From: Bathymodiolus brooksi
Taxonomy: Eukaryota; Mollusca; Bivalvia; Mytilida; Modiolidae
DNA length: 64,000 bases
Reading direction: 5' to 3'
Assembly: GCA_963680875.1 (NCBI GenBank)
Contig: OY804577.1
Location: forward strand, 105,721,906-105,785,905
Shown here piece after piece: positions 11,301 to 24,702 of the stretch; the stretch's first letter is position 1, and each line of letters begins with the position of its first letter. The notes beneath the pieces were generated by a model that ran no database searches, was not told the DNA's origin, and saw nothing but the letters and a program-made list of their open reading frames with translations. A program made the translations under genes and the position numbers.

Positions 11301-14300
11301 TGCCAAAGTGATCAGTGTTGTGAACTTGTTATTCCACTGAATATGGGAGTGTGGTGCCAAAGTGATCAGTTGTGAACTTGTTATTCCAATGGATATAGGA
11401 GTGTGATGGCAGAGTGATCAGTGGTGTGAACTTGTTATTCCAATAGATATGGGAGTGTGGTGACCAAGTGATTAGTATTTTGGACTTGTTATTTCAATTA
11501 ATATGGGAGTGTGGTGGCAGAGTGATCAGTGTTGTGAACTTCTTATTCCACTGGATATGGAAGTGTGGTGACAAAGTGATCAGTGTTGTGAACTTGTTAT
11601 TCCACTGAACATGGGAGGCAGAGTGATCAGTGTTGTGAACTTGTTATTCCACTGAACATGGGAGGCAGAGTGATCAGTGTTGTGAACTTGTTATTCCACT
11701 GAATATTGGAGTGTGGTGCCAAAGTGATCAGTGTTGTGAACTTGTTATTCCAATGAATATAGAAGTGTGATGGCAGTGATTCAGTGGTGTGAACTTGTTA
11801 TTCAAATGAATATAGGAGTGTGATGGCAGAGTGATCAGTGGTGTGAACTTGTTATTCCAATGAATATGGGACTGTGGTGCCAAAGTGATCAGTGTTGTGA
11901 ACTTGATATTTCAATGAATATGGGAGTGTGGTGATAAAGTGATCAATGTTGTGAACTTGATATTTCAATTAATATGGGAGTGTGGTGGCAAAGTGATCAG
12001 TGTTATGAACTTGTTATTCCACTGAATATGGGAGTGTGGTGCCAAAGTGATCAGTTGTGAACTTGTTATTCCAATGAATATAGGAGTGTAATGACAGAGT
12101 GATCAGTGGTGTGAGCTTGTTATTCCAATAGATATGGGAGTGTGGTGACAAATTAAAGTGATCAGTGTTGTGAACTTGTTATTTCAATTAATATGGGAGT
12201 GTGGTGGCAGAGTGATCAGTGTTGTGAACTTATTATTCCACTGAACATGGGAGGCAAAGTGATCAGTGTTGTGAACTTGTTATTCCACTGAATACGGAAG
12301 TGTGGTGACAAAGTGATCAGTGTTGTGAACTTGTTATTCCAATGAATATAGAAGTGTGATGGCAGAGTGATCAGTGGTGTGAACTTGTTATTCCAATGAA
12401 TATGGGAGTGTGATGGCATAGTGATCAGTTTTGTGAACTTGGTATTCCAATGAATATATAAGTGTGATGGCAGAGTGATCAGTGGTGTGAACTTGTTATT
12501 CCTATGAATATGGGAGTGTGATGGTGGAGTGATCAGTGGTGTGAACTTGTTATTCCAATGAATAAGGGAGTGTGGTGCCAAAGTGATCAGTGTTGTGAAC
12601 TTGTTATTCCACTGAATATGGGAGTGTGGTGCCAAAGTGATCAGTTGTGAACTTGTTATTCCAATGAATACAGGAGTGTGATGGCAGAGTGATCAGTGGT
12701 GTGATCTTGTTATTCCAATAGATATGGGAGTGTGGTGACAAAGTGATCAGTGTTGTGAACTTGTTATTTCAATTAATATGGGAGTGTGGTGGCAGAGTGA
12801 TCAGTGTTGTGCACTTGTTATTCCACTGAATATGGGAGTGGTGGCAGAGTGATCAGTGTTGTGAACTTGTTATTCCACTGAATACGGAAGTGTGGTGACA
12901 AAGTGATCAGTGTTGTGAACTTGTTATTCCAATGAATATGGGAGTGGGGTGCCAAAGTGATCAGTGTTGTGAACTTGTTATTCCAATGAATATAGAAGTG
13001 TGGTGCAAAAGTGACCAGTGTTGTGAACTTGATATTTCAATTAATATGGGGGTGTGGTGGCAAAGTGATCGGTGTTGTGAACTTGTTATTCCACTGAATA
13101 TAGGAGTGTGGTGACAAAGTGATCAGTGTTGTGAACTTGTTATTTCAATGAATATGGGAGTGTGGTGACAAGGTGATCAGTGTTGTATATGGGAGTGTGG
13201 TGGCAGGGAGTGATCAGTGTTGTGAAATTGTTATTCCAATTAATATGAGAGTGTGATGGCAGAGTGATCAGTGTTGTGAACTTGTTATTCCACTGAATAT
13301 GGGAGTGTGGTGACAAAGTGATCAGTGGTGTGAACTTGTTATTCCAATTAATATAGAAGTGTGATGGCAGAGTGATCAGTGGTGTGAACTTGTTATTCCA
13401 ATGAATATGGGAATGTGATGGCAGAGTGATCAGTGGTGTGAACCTGTTATTCCAATGAATATAGGAGTGTGGTGCCAAAGTGATCAGTGTTGTGAACTTG
13501 TTATTCCACTGAATATGGGAGTGTGGTGCCAAAGTGATCAGTTGTGAACTTGTTATTCCAATGGATATAGGAGTGTGATGGCAGAGTGATCAGTGGTGTG
13601 AACTTGTTATTCCAATAGATATGGGAGTGTGGTGACCAAGTGATTAGTATTTTGGACTTGTTATTTCAATTAATATGGGAGTGTGGTGGCAGAGTGATCA
13701 GTGTTGTGAACTTCTTATTCCACTGGATATGGAAGTGTGGTGACAAAGTGATCAGTGTTGTGAAATTGTTATTCCACTGAACATGGGAGGCAGAGTGATC
13801 AGTGTTGTGAACTTGTTATTCCACTGAACATGGGAGGCAGAGTGATCAGTGTTGTGAACTTGTTATTCCACTGAATATTGGAGTGTGGTGCCAAAGTGAT
13901 CAGTGTTGTGAACTTGTTATTCCAATGAATATAGAAGTGTGATGGCAGTGATTCAGTGGTGTGAACTTGTTATTCAAATGAATATAGGAGTGTGATGGCA
14001 GAGTGATCAGTGGTGTGAACTTGTTATTCCAATAGATATGGGAGTGTGGTGACCAAGTGATTAGTATTTTGGACTTGTTATTTCAATTAATATGGGAGTG
14101 TGGTGGCAGAGTGATCAGTGTTGTGAACTTCTTATTCCACTGGATATGGAAGTGTGGTGACAAAGTGATCAGTGTTGTGAACTTGTTATTCCACTGAACA
14201 TGGGAGGCAGAGTGATCAGTGTTGTGAACTTGTTATTCCACTGAACATGGGAGGCAGAGTGATCAGTGTTGTGAACTTGTTATTCCACTGAATATTGGAG

Positions 14301-17300
14301 TGTGGTGCCAAAGTGATCAGTGTTGTGAACTTGTTATTCCAATGAATATAGAAGTGTGATGGCAGTGATTCAGTGGTGTGAACTTGTTATTCAAATGAAT
14401 ATAGGAGTGTGATGGCAGAGTGATCAGTGGTGTGAACTTGTTATTCCAATGAATATGGGACTGTGGTGCCAAAGTGATCAGTGTTGTGAACTTGATATTT
14501 CAATGAATATGGGAGTGTGGTGATAAAGTGATCAATGTTGTGAACTTGATATTTCAATTAATATGGGAGTGTGGTGGCAAAGTGATCAGTGTTATGAACT
14601 TGTTATTCCACTGAATATGGGAGTGTGGTGCCAAAGTGATCAGTTGTGAACTTGTTATTCCAATGAATATAGGAGTGTAATGACAGAGTGATCAGTGGTG
14701 TGAGCTTGTTATTCCAATAGATATGGGAGTGTGGTGACAAATTAAAGTGATCAGTGTTGTGAACTTGTTATTTCAATTAATATGGGAGTGTGGTGGCAGA
14801 GTGATCAGTGTTGTGAACTTATTATTCCACTGAACATGGGAGGCAGAGTGATCAGTGTTGTGAACTTGTTATTCCACTGAATACGGAAGTGTGGTGACAA
14901 AGTGATCAGTGTTGTGAACTTGTTATTCCAATGAATATAGAAGTGTGATGGCAGAGTGATCAGTGGTGTGAACTTGTTATTCCAATGAATATGGGAGTGT
15001 GATGGCATAGTGATCAGTTTTGTGAACTTGGTATTCCAATGAATATATAAGTGTGATGGCAGAGTGATCAGTGGTGTGAACTTGTTATTCCTATGAATAT
15101 GGGAGTGTGATGGTGGAGTGATCAGTGGTGTGAACTTGTTATTCCAATGAATAAGGGAGTGTGGTGCCAAAGTGATCAGTGTTGTGAACTTGTTATTCCA
15201 CTGAATATGGGAGTGTGGTGCCAAAGTGATCAGTTGTGAACTTGTTATTCCAATGAATACAGGAGTGTGATGGCAGAGTGATCAGTGGTGTGATCTTGTT
15301 ATTCCAATAGATATGGGAGTGTGGTGACAAAGTGATCAGTGTTGTGAACTTGTTATTTCAATTAATATGGGAGTGTGGTGGCAGAGTGATCAGTGTTGTG
15401 CACTTGTTATTCCACTGAATATGGGAGTGGTGGCAGAGTGATCAGTGTTGTGAACTTGTTATTCCACTGAATACGGAAGTGTGGTGACAAAGTGATCAGT
15501 GTTGTGAACTTGTTATTCCAATGAATATGGGAGTGGGGTGCCAAAGTGATCAGTGTTGTGAACTTGTTATTCCAATGAATATAGAAGTGTGGTGCAAAAG
15601 TGACCAGTGTTGTGAACTTGATATTTCAATTAATATGGGGGTGTGGTGGCAAAGTGATCGGTGTTGTGAACTTGTTATTCCACTGAATATAGGAGTGTGG
15701 TGACAAAGTGATCAGTGTTGTGAACTTGTTATTTCAATGAATATGGGAGTGTGGTGACAAGGTGATCAGTGTTGTATATGGGAGTGTGGTGGCAGGGAGT
15801 GATCAGTGTTGTGAAATTGTTATTCCAATTAATATGAGAGTGTGATGGCAGAGTGATCAGTGTTGTGAACTTGTTATTCCACTGAATATGGGAGTGTGGT
15901 GACAAAGTGATCAGTGGTGTGAACTTGTTATTCCAATTAATATAGAAGTGTGATGGCAGAGTGATCAGTGGTGTGAACTTGTTATTCCAATGAATATGGG
16001 AGTGTGATGGCAGAGTGATCAGTGGTGTGAACCTGTTATTCCAATGAATATAGGAGTGTGGTGCCAAAGTGATCAGTGTTGTGAACTTGTTATTCCACTG
16101 AATATGGGAGTGTGGTGCCAAAGTGATCAGTTGTGAACTTGTTATTCCAATGGATATAGGAGTGTGATGGCAGAGTGATCAGTGGTGTGAACTTGTTATT
16201 CCAATAGATATGGGAGTGTGGTGACCAAGTGATTAGTATTTTGGACTTGTTATTTCAATTAATATGGGAGTGTGGTGGCAGAGTGATCAGTGTTGTGAAC
16301 TTCTTATTCCACTGGATATGGAAGTGTGGTGACAAAGTGATCAGTGTTGTGAAATTGTTATTCCACTGAACATGGGAGGCAGAGTGATCAGTGTTGTGAA
16401 CTTGTTATTCCACTGAACATGGGAGGCAGAGTGATCAGTGTTGTGAACTTGTTATTCCACTGAATATTGGAGTGTGGTGCCAAAGTGATCAGTGTTGTGA
16501 ACTTGTTATTCCAATGAATATAGAAGTGTGATGGCAGTGATTCAGTGGTGTGAACTTGTTATTCAAATGAATATAGGAGTGTAATGGCAGAGTGATCAGT
16601 GGTGTGAACTTGTTATTCCAATGAATATGGGACTGTGGTGCCAAAGTGATCAGTGTTGTGAACTTGATATTTCAATGAATATGGGAGTGTGGTGATAAAG
16701 TGATCAATGTTGTGAACTTGATATTTCAATTAATATGGGAGTGTGGTGGCAAAGTGATCAGTGTTGTGAACTTGTTATTCCACTGAATATGGGAGTGTGG
16801 TGCCAAAGTGATCAGTTGTGAACTTGTTATTCCAATGAATATAGGAGTGTAATGACAGAGTGATCAGTGGTGTGAGCTTGTTATTCCAATAGATATGGGA
16901 GTGTGGTGACAAATTAAAGTGATCAGTGTTGTGAACTTGTTATTTCAATTAATATGGGAGTGTGGTGGCAGAGTGATCAGTGTTGTGAACTTATTATTCC
17001 ACTGAACATGGGAGGCAGAGTGATCAGTGTTGTGAACTTGTTATTCCACTGAATACGGAAGTGTGGTGACAAAGTGATCAGTGTTGTGAACTTGTTATTC
17101 CAATGAATATAGAAGTGTGATGGCAGAGTGATCAGTGGTGTGAACTTGTTATTCCAATGAATATGGGAGTGTGATGGCATAGTGATCAGTTTTGTGAACT
17201 TGGTATTCCAATGAATATATAAGTGTGATGGCAGAGTGATCAGTGGTGTGAACTTGTTATTCCTATGAATATGGGAGTGTGATGGTGGAGTGATTAGTGG

Positions 17301-20300
17301 TGTGAACTTGTTATTCCAATGAATATGGGAGTGTGGTGCCAAAGTGATCAGTGTTGTGAACTTGTTATTCCACTGAATATGGGAGTGTGGTGCCAAAGTG
17401 ATCAGTTGTGAACTTGTTATTCCAATGAATACAGGAGTGTGATGGCAGAGTGATCAGTGGTGTGATCTTGTTATTCCAATAGATATGGGAGTGTGGTGAC
17501 AAAGTGATCAGTGTTGTGAACTTGTTATTTCAATTAATATGGGAGTGTGGTGGCAGAGTGATCAGTGTTGTGCACTTGTTATTCCACTGAATATGGGAGT
17601 GGTGGTAGAGTGATCAGTGTTGTGAACTTGTTATTATACTGAATACGGAAGTGTGGTGACAAAGTGGTCAGTGTTGTGAACTTGTTATTCCAATGAATAT
17701 GGGAGTGGGGTGCCAAAGTGATCAGTGTTGTGAACTTGTTATTCCAATGAATATAGAAGTGTGGTGCAAAAGTGACCAGTGTTGTGAACTTGTTATTTCA
17801 ATGAATATGGGAGTGTGATGGCAGGGTGATCAGTGGTGTGAACTTGTTATTCTACTGAATATGGGAGTGTGGTGACAAAGTGATCAGTGGTGTGAACTTG
17901 TTATTCCAATGAATATGGGAGTGTGGTGCCAAAGTGATCAGTGTTGTGAACTTGGTATTCCAATGAATATAGGAGTGTGATGGCAGAGTGATCAGTGGTG
18001 TGAACTTGTTATTCCACTTAATATAGGAGTGTGGTGACAAAGTGATCAGTGGTGTGAACTTGTTATTCCAATGAATATTGGAGTATGGTGCCAAAGTGAT
18101 CAGTGTTGTGAACTTGTTATGCCAATGAATATAGAAGTGTGATGGCAGAGTGATCAGTGGTGTGAACCTGTTATTCCAATTAATATAGAAGTGTGGTGCA
18201 AAAGTGACCAGTGTTGTGAACTTGTTATTTCAATGAATATGGGAGTGTGATGGCAGGGTGATCAGTGGTGTGAACTTGTTATTCTACTGAATATGGGAGT
18301 GTGGTGCCAAAGTGATCAGTGTTGTGAACTTGGTATTCCAATGAAAATAGGAGTGTGATGCCAGAGTGATCAGTGGTGTGAACTTGTTATTCCAATGAAT
18401 ATTGGAGTGTGATGGCAGAGTGATCAGTGGTGTGAACTTGTTATTCCACTTAATATAGGAGTGTGGTGACAAAGTGATCAGTGGTGTGAACTTGTTATTC
18501 CAATGAATATAGAAGTGTGATGGCAGAGTGATCAGTGTTGTGCACTTGTTATTCCAATGAATATGGGAGTGTGATGGCAGAGTGATCAGTGGTGTGAACT
18601 TGTTATTCCACTGAATATAGGAGTGTGGTGACAAAGTGATCAGTGGTGTGAACTTGTTATTCCAATGGATATTGGAGTGTGATGGCAGTGATCAGTGGTG
18701 TGAATTTGTTATTCCACTGAATATAGGAGTGTGGTGACAAAGTGATCAGTGGTGTGAACTTGTTATTCCAATGAATATTGGAGTGTGGTGCCAAAGTGAT
18801 CAGTGTTGTGAACTTGTTATTCCAATGAATATGGGAGTGTGATGGCAGAGTGATCAGTGGTGTGAACTTGTTATTCCAATGAATATAGGAGTGTGGTGCC
18901 AAAGTGATCAGTGTTGTGAACTTGTTATTCCACTGAATATGGGAGTGTAGTGCCAAAGTGATCAGTTGTGAACTTGTTATTCCAATGAATATAGGAGTGT
19001 AATGACAGAGTGATCAGTGGTGTGAGCTTGTTATTCCAATAGATATGGGAGTGTGGTGACAAATTAAAGTGATCAGTGTTATGAACTTGTTATTTCAATT
19101 AATATGGGAGTGTGGTGGCAGAGTGATCAGTGTTGTGAACTTGTTATTCCACTGAACATGGGAGGCAGAGTGATCAGTGTTGTGAACTTGTTATTCCACT
19201 GAATATGTGAGTGTGGTGCCAAAGTGATCAGTTGTGAACTTGTTATTCCAATGAATATAGGAGTGTAATGACAGAGTGATCAGTGGTGTGAACTTATTAT
19301 TCCACTGAACATGGGAGGCAGAGTGATCAGTGTTGTGAACTTGTTATTCCACTGAATACGGAAGTGTGGTGACAAAGTGATCAGTGTTGTGAACTTGTTA
19401 TTCCAATGAATATAAAAGTGTGATGGCAGAGTGATCAGTGGTGTGAACTTGTTATTCCAATGAATATGGGAGTGTGATGGCATAGTGATCAGTTTTGTGA
19501 ACTTGGTATTCCAATGAATATATAAGTGTGATGGCAGAGTGATCAGTGGTGTGAACTTGTTATTCCTATGAATATGGGAGTGTGATGGTGGAGTGAACTT
19601 GTTATTTCAATGAATATGGGAGTGTGGTGCCAAAGTGATCAGTGTTGTGAACTTGTATTTCCACTGAATGTGGGAGTGTGGTGCCAAAGTGATCAGTTGT
19701 GAACTTGTTATTCCAATGAATACAGGAGTGTGATGGCAGAGTGATCAGTGGTGTGATCTTGTTATTCCAATAGATATGGGAGTGTGGTGACAAAGTGATC
19801 AGTGTTGTGAACTTGTTATTTCAATTAATATGGGAGTGTGGTGGCAGAGTGATCAGTGTTGTGCACTTGTTATTCCACTGAATATGGGAGTGGTGGCAGA
19901 GTGATCAGTGTTGTGAACTTGTTATTCCACTGAATACGGAAGTGTGGTGACAAAGTGATCAGTGTTGTGAACTTGTTATTCCAATGAATATGGGAGTGGG
20001 GTGCCAAAGTGATCAGTGTTGTGAACTTGTTATTCCAATGAATATAGAAGTGTGGTGCAAAAGTGACCAGTGTTGTGAACTTGTTATTTCAATGAATATG
20101 GGAGTGTGATGGCAGGGTGATCAGTGGTGTGAACTTGTTATTCTACTGAATATGGGAGTGTGGTGACAAAGTGATCAGTGTTGTGAACTTGGTATTCCAA
20201 TGAATATAGGAGTGTGATGCCAGAGTGATCAGTGGTGTGAACTTGTTATTCCAATGAATATTGGAGTGTGATGGCAGAGTGATCAGTGGTGTGAACTTGT

Positions 20301-22640
20301 TATTCCACTTAATATAGGAGTGTGGTGACAAAGTGATCAGTGGTGTGAACTTGTTATTCCAATGAATATAGAAGTGTGATGGCAGAGTGATCAGTGGTGT
20401 GAACTTGTTATTCCAATGAATATGGGAGTGTGATGGCAGAGTGATCAGTGGTGTGAACTTGTTATTCCACTGAATATAGGAGTGTGGTGACAAAGTGATC
20501 AGTGGTGTGAACTTGTTATTCCAATGAATATTGGAGTGTGATGGCAGTGATCAGTGGTGTGAACTTGTTATTCCACTGAATATAGGAGTGTGGTGACAAA
20601 GTGATCAGTGGTGTGAACTTGTTATTCCAATGAATATTGGAGTGTGGTGCCAAAGTGATCAGTGTTGTGAACTTGTTATTCCAATGAATATGGGAGTGTG
20701 ATGACAGAGTGATCAGTGGTGTGAACTTGTTATTCCAATGAATATAGGAGTGTGGTGCCAAAGTGATCAGTGTTGTGAACTTGTTATTCCACTGAATATG
20801 GGAGTGTAGTGCCAAAGTGATCAGTTGTGAACTTGTTATTCCAATGAATATAGGAGTGTAATGACAGAGTGATCAGTGGTGTGAGTTTGTTATTCCAATA
20901 GATATGGGAGTGTGGTGACAAATTAAAGTGATCAGTGTTGTGAACTTGTTATTTCAATTAATATGGGAGTGTGGTGGCAGAGTGATCAGTGTTGTGAACT
21001 TGTTATTCCACTGAATATGGAAGTGTGGTGACAAAGTGATCAGTGTTGTGAACTTATTATTCCACTGAACATGGGAGGCAGAGTGATCAGTGTTGTGAAC
21101 TTGTTATTCCACTGAATACGGAAGTGTGGTGACAAAGTGATCAGTGTTGTGAACTTGTTATTCCAATGAATATAGAAGTGTGATGGCAGAGTGATCATTG
21201 GTGTGAACTTGTTATTCCAATGAATATGGGAGTGTGATGGCATAGTGATCAGTTTTGTGAACTTGGTATTCCAATGAATATATAAGTGTGATGGCAGAGT
21301 GATCAGTGGTGTGAACTTGTTATTCCTATGAATATGGGAGTGTGATGGTGGAGTGATCAGTGGTGTGAACTTGTTATTCCAATGAATATGGGAGTGTGGT
21401 GCCAAAGTGATCAGTGTTTTGAACTTGTTATTCCACTGAATATGGGAGTGTGGTGCCAAAGTGATCAGTTGTGAACTTGTTATTCCAATGAATACGAATA
21501 CAGGAGTGAGTTGGCAGAGTGACCAGTGGTGTGATCTTGTTATTCCAATAGATATGGGAGTGTGGTGACAAAGTGATCAGTGTTGTGAACTTGTTATTTC
21601 AATTAATATGGGAGTGTGGTGGCAGAGTGATCAGTGTTGTGCACTTGTTATTCCACTGAATATGGGAGTGGTGGCAGAGTGATCAGTGTTGTGAACTTGT
21701 TATTATACTGAATACGGAAGTGTGGTGACAAAGTGGTCAGTGTTGTGAACTTGTTATTCCAATGAATATGGGAGTGGGGTGCCAAAGTGATCAGTGTTGT
21801 GAACTTGTTATTCCAATGAATATAGAAGTGTGGTGCAAAAGTGACTAGTGTTGTGAACTTGTTATTTCAATGAATATGGGAGTGTGATGGCAGGGTGATC
21901 AGTGGTGTGAACTTGTTATTCTACTGAATATGGGAGTGTGGTGACAAAGTGATCAGTGGTGTGAACTTGTTATTCCAATGAATATGGGAGTGTGGTGCCA
22001 AAGTGATCAGTGTTGTGAACTTGGTATTCCAATGAATATAGGAGTGTGATGGCAGAGTGATCAGTGGTGTGAACTTGTTATTCCACTGAATAAGAGAGTG
22101 TGGTGACAAAGTGATCAGTGGTGTGAACTTGTTATTCCACTGAATATTGGAGTGTGGTGCCAAAGTGATCAGTGTTGTGAACTTGTTATGCCAATGAATA
22201 TAGAAGTGTGATGGCAGAGTGATCCGTGGTGTGAACCTGTTATTCCAATGAATATGTGAGTGTGGTGTCAAAGTGATCAGTGTTGTGAACTTGTTATTCC
22301 AATGGATATGGGAGTGTGGTGGCAGAGTGACCAGTGTTGTGAACTTGTTATTCCAAGGAAGTGTGGTGGCAATATGATCAGTGATGTGAACTTGTTATTC
22401 CAATGAATATGGGAGCGTGGTGGCAAAATGCTCAGTGTTTTGAACTTGTTTTTGCAGTGAATATGAATGTGGTGACAAAGTCATCAATGTTGTGAACTTG
22501 TTATTCAAAGGGAGTGTGGTGGCAAAATGCTCAGTGTTTTGAACTTGTTATTCCAATGAATATGGGAGTGTGGTAGCAAAGTGGTCAGTGATGTGTCAAA
22601 GTGATCAGTTGTGTGAACTTGTTATTCCAAGAGGGGAGAG
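8390..22640. repeat. Giant 54-bp minisatellite (~264 copies) with higher-order repeats
   Basis: The unit is about 54 bp, typified by GAATATGGGAGTGTGGTG, then (C/G)CAAAGTGATCAGTG, then TTGTGAACTTGTTATTCCA. Nearly every unit has the palindrome TGATCA. Units of other lengths occur (for example a GGGAGGCAGAG deletion variant). Higher-order structure is clear: a rare unit with AAATTAAAG occurs at 12150, 14739, 16911, 19061 and 20920, so blocks of 2589, 2172, 2150 and 1859 bp were copied in tandem. The 2589-bp block contains an extra 417-bp duplication. Edges decay: from about 22350 units become shorter and diverged. Because 54 is divisible by 3, long open frames with an 18-residue repeat arise on the minus strand; I do not regard them as genes. 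Confidence 0.95.
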
Positions 22641-22923
22641 GGGTGGTAGCAAATTGGTCTGTTATAAATAGCCCTTACTGTACAATGCACTTTCCTTATT
22701 TCGGTAAACAGTTCCACAGAGCCTGTGGTATAAGAAAGTTTGAAATATTTTTAGACCTGCTGTATTACTCCAGCTTTATACTGCACTGCATCCTGCAAAA
22801 TGTTGAAAGAGGCATTAAGTAAAATATTAATTAGGTAGACTAACAGACATACATTGTACTCATAAAAAGGAAAAATATATGAGATCTTTATTAGTTTCCA
22901 TTTCTGACTTCAACTATTGACCA

Positions 22924-23160
22924 GGGGCCGTCGTGTTCATGATCGTGTGCAATCAGTGCCTATCACCACTAAAGTTGTGAGTTTGAACCCTTTTCATGGC
23001 GAGATGTACTCAATACAACATTATGTGATCAAGTTTGTTAGTGACTTGTGACAGGTCGGTGGTTTTCTCCTGGTACTCTGGCTTCCTCCACCAATAAAAC
23101 TGACTGCCACGATATAGCTGATATATTGTTGAAAGTGGCATTAAACCCATAAAAACCAAA
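22924..23160 (+). mobile_element. SINE-1 copy
   Basis: It begins GGGGCCGTCGTG and contains TGCCTATCACCACTAAAG, a weakened B box (AGTTTGAACCC), GACAGGTCGGTGGTTTTCTC, CCACGATATAGCTG and GAAAGTGGCATTAAAC. Part of the head (the GTATGGTAGTTGG block) is deleted. Confidence 0.75.
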
Positions 23161-23819
23161 CCTAATTTAGCTATTGACCAGGAATAGTAAATATCTTTTG
23201 ATTTTAGAGAAGATCAGAAATGTATTGGCATCCTGTTAAAAAAATATGTGATTGTCAACAAAAATTGCCTTTGTTTCTCCAGTTGGTGATTGAAATTTTT
23301 ATGTCAAATTTATATTCATTGTGAGGGTGTCAGTGTTAGTAGGAATCATGATGAGAGAGGAAATAAATTGTTTATATTTGTTTCTGTTTCCAGATTAACC
23401 TGGGTAACCGACCCCTGTTATATATACAAATCTCCATTTAAATCAGATAAAATGACACTAGAGTTGTTATCTTATTATCTCATATTTTTCTCATATTGAT
23501 AACTTTTCATATTGTATTTGTATATTACAAAAAACACCTTTTAAAATTTGCATATTATGCACGTCTAGACATTATGTAGTTTTTTAAGATTTTAAGATTT
23601 TTCACTGTACAAATATTTGTAGATGTTTGCACCGAAGTTAAATTTTTGTACTAAAACTATTGGTTTTCGTGCACTTGACGGACTCTATCATTGAGATTTT
23701 TATTTTCAGTTTCTGTTCCTTGTTTTACTTCTTTATTTCATGATACATAAATCATGTAAATAAATCGGTCATGTTGCATATTGATATCTTGTTTTTTATT
23801 TGTCTGCGATATGCAGGAT

Positions 23820-24090
23820 GTTGTAGTCTTGATCGTATGGTAGTTGGATTTACAACTACCTATTCAATCAGTGCCTATCACCACTAAAGTTGTGAGTTCA
23901 AACCCCACTCGGGCAAGGTGTACTCAATACAACATTATGTGATAAAGTTTGTCAGTGACTTGCAGCAGGTCGGTTGTTTTCTCTGGGTACTCCAGTTTCC
24001 TCCACCAAAAATAATGGCCGCCACAGTACCATTATATAACTAAAATATTGTTGAAAGTGGCATTAAACACCATAACCCTAACTCCCTTGT
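23820..24090 (+). mobile_element. SINE-1 copy, near full length
   Basis: The copy has the head GATCGTATGGTAGTTGGA, an A-box-like TGGTAGTTGG, box-B-like AGTTCAAACCC, the middle block CTCAATACAACATTATGTGA, the core (here split: ATATAACTAAAATATTG), and an end ACCATAACCCTAACTCCC. The end has telomere-like CCCTAA rather than CAAT repeats. Confidence 0.78.
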
Positions 24091-24235
24091 TTGTGTGTGT
24101 TATGATGTCAAACAAAAATGATGACAGTATTTGTAAGATTATTCTACCTGTTGAGTATTGATATCTGTCTGATCTGTAGGTCAGTCGTTGTCACACATTC
24201 GCTGTAATTAAATTTTGAAGAAACCAAAGGCAGTC

Positions 24236-24400
24236 CTCAGGATGAGCACCAGTCCTCTGATCCAAGACGAGTAAAACTTTGTTCGGACCAGTAATTTTTT
24301 CAGTTTTTATTCAGAATTATATAGAAATAAATTCAAGAATTTCATTCGGACCAGTAAATTCAAATTTTCATTTCGAGGACTGCAAAGGAGTAGTCAAAAG
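24236..24400. repeat. Dispersed repeat, copy 1 of a pair
   Basis: GATGAGCACC, AGTAAAACTTTGTTC, CCAGTTTTTATT-like and ATTCGGACCAGTA blocks, ending at AAATTTTCATTT and GAGG, recur in the same order and orientation at about 32890-33045. The family is unassigned; no terminal repeats were found. Confidence 0.55.
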
Positions 24401-24702
24401 CTTTAATTCGAAGAAGGATAGACAATACAATGGCCTAAAGAAAAAGGACAAACTGACAAACATTGGTTGACATCTCACTACACAGAGAAAACATAAACTT
24501 GAGCAACAGGAACCTAAAAAAAATGGGGTTGAACTCAGATGCCCTGGAAGGGTATGCAGTTCACGTTCCATTGGTTTCACCCTTTTTGCTACTCTAGTTA
24601 CAAACCCCGGTGATAAGTAAGGTATAAGTTAAGCTTATCATCGAAGACCTCACAGTGCTTGTCAGATGAAGAGCAGAAATAAAAACAATGTTTCTTAACT
24701 TT

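Noticed and set aside
8986..22271. Long minus-strand open frames encoding an 18-residue repeat (PHSHIHWNNKFTPLIT type)
   Set aside because: The 54-bp unit is a multiple of three, so any stop-free frame stays open. Frames break at units of odd length, there is no start context, splice pattern or signal, and the plus strand shows similar frames. A dN/dS test over units would be decisive.
24181..24226. Possible RCC1 exon (V-S-R-C-H-T-F-A-V-I after a CTGTAG acceptor)
   Set aside because: Very short, followed by a stop with no donor, wrong phase for exon 3, and exon 3 joins exon 4 without it.
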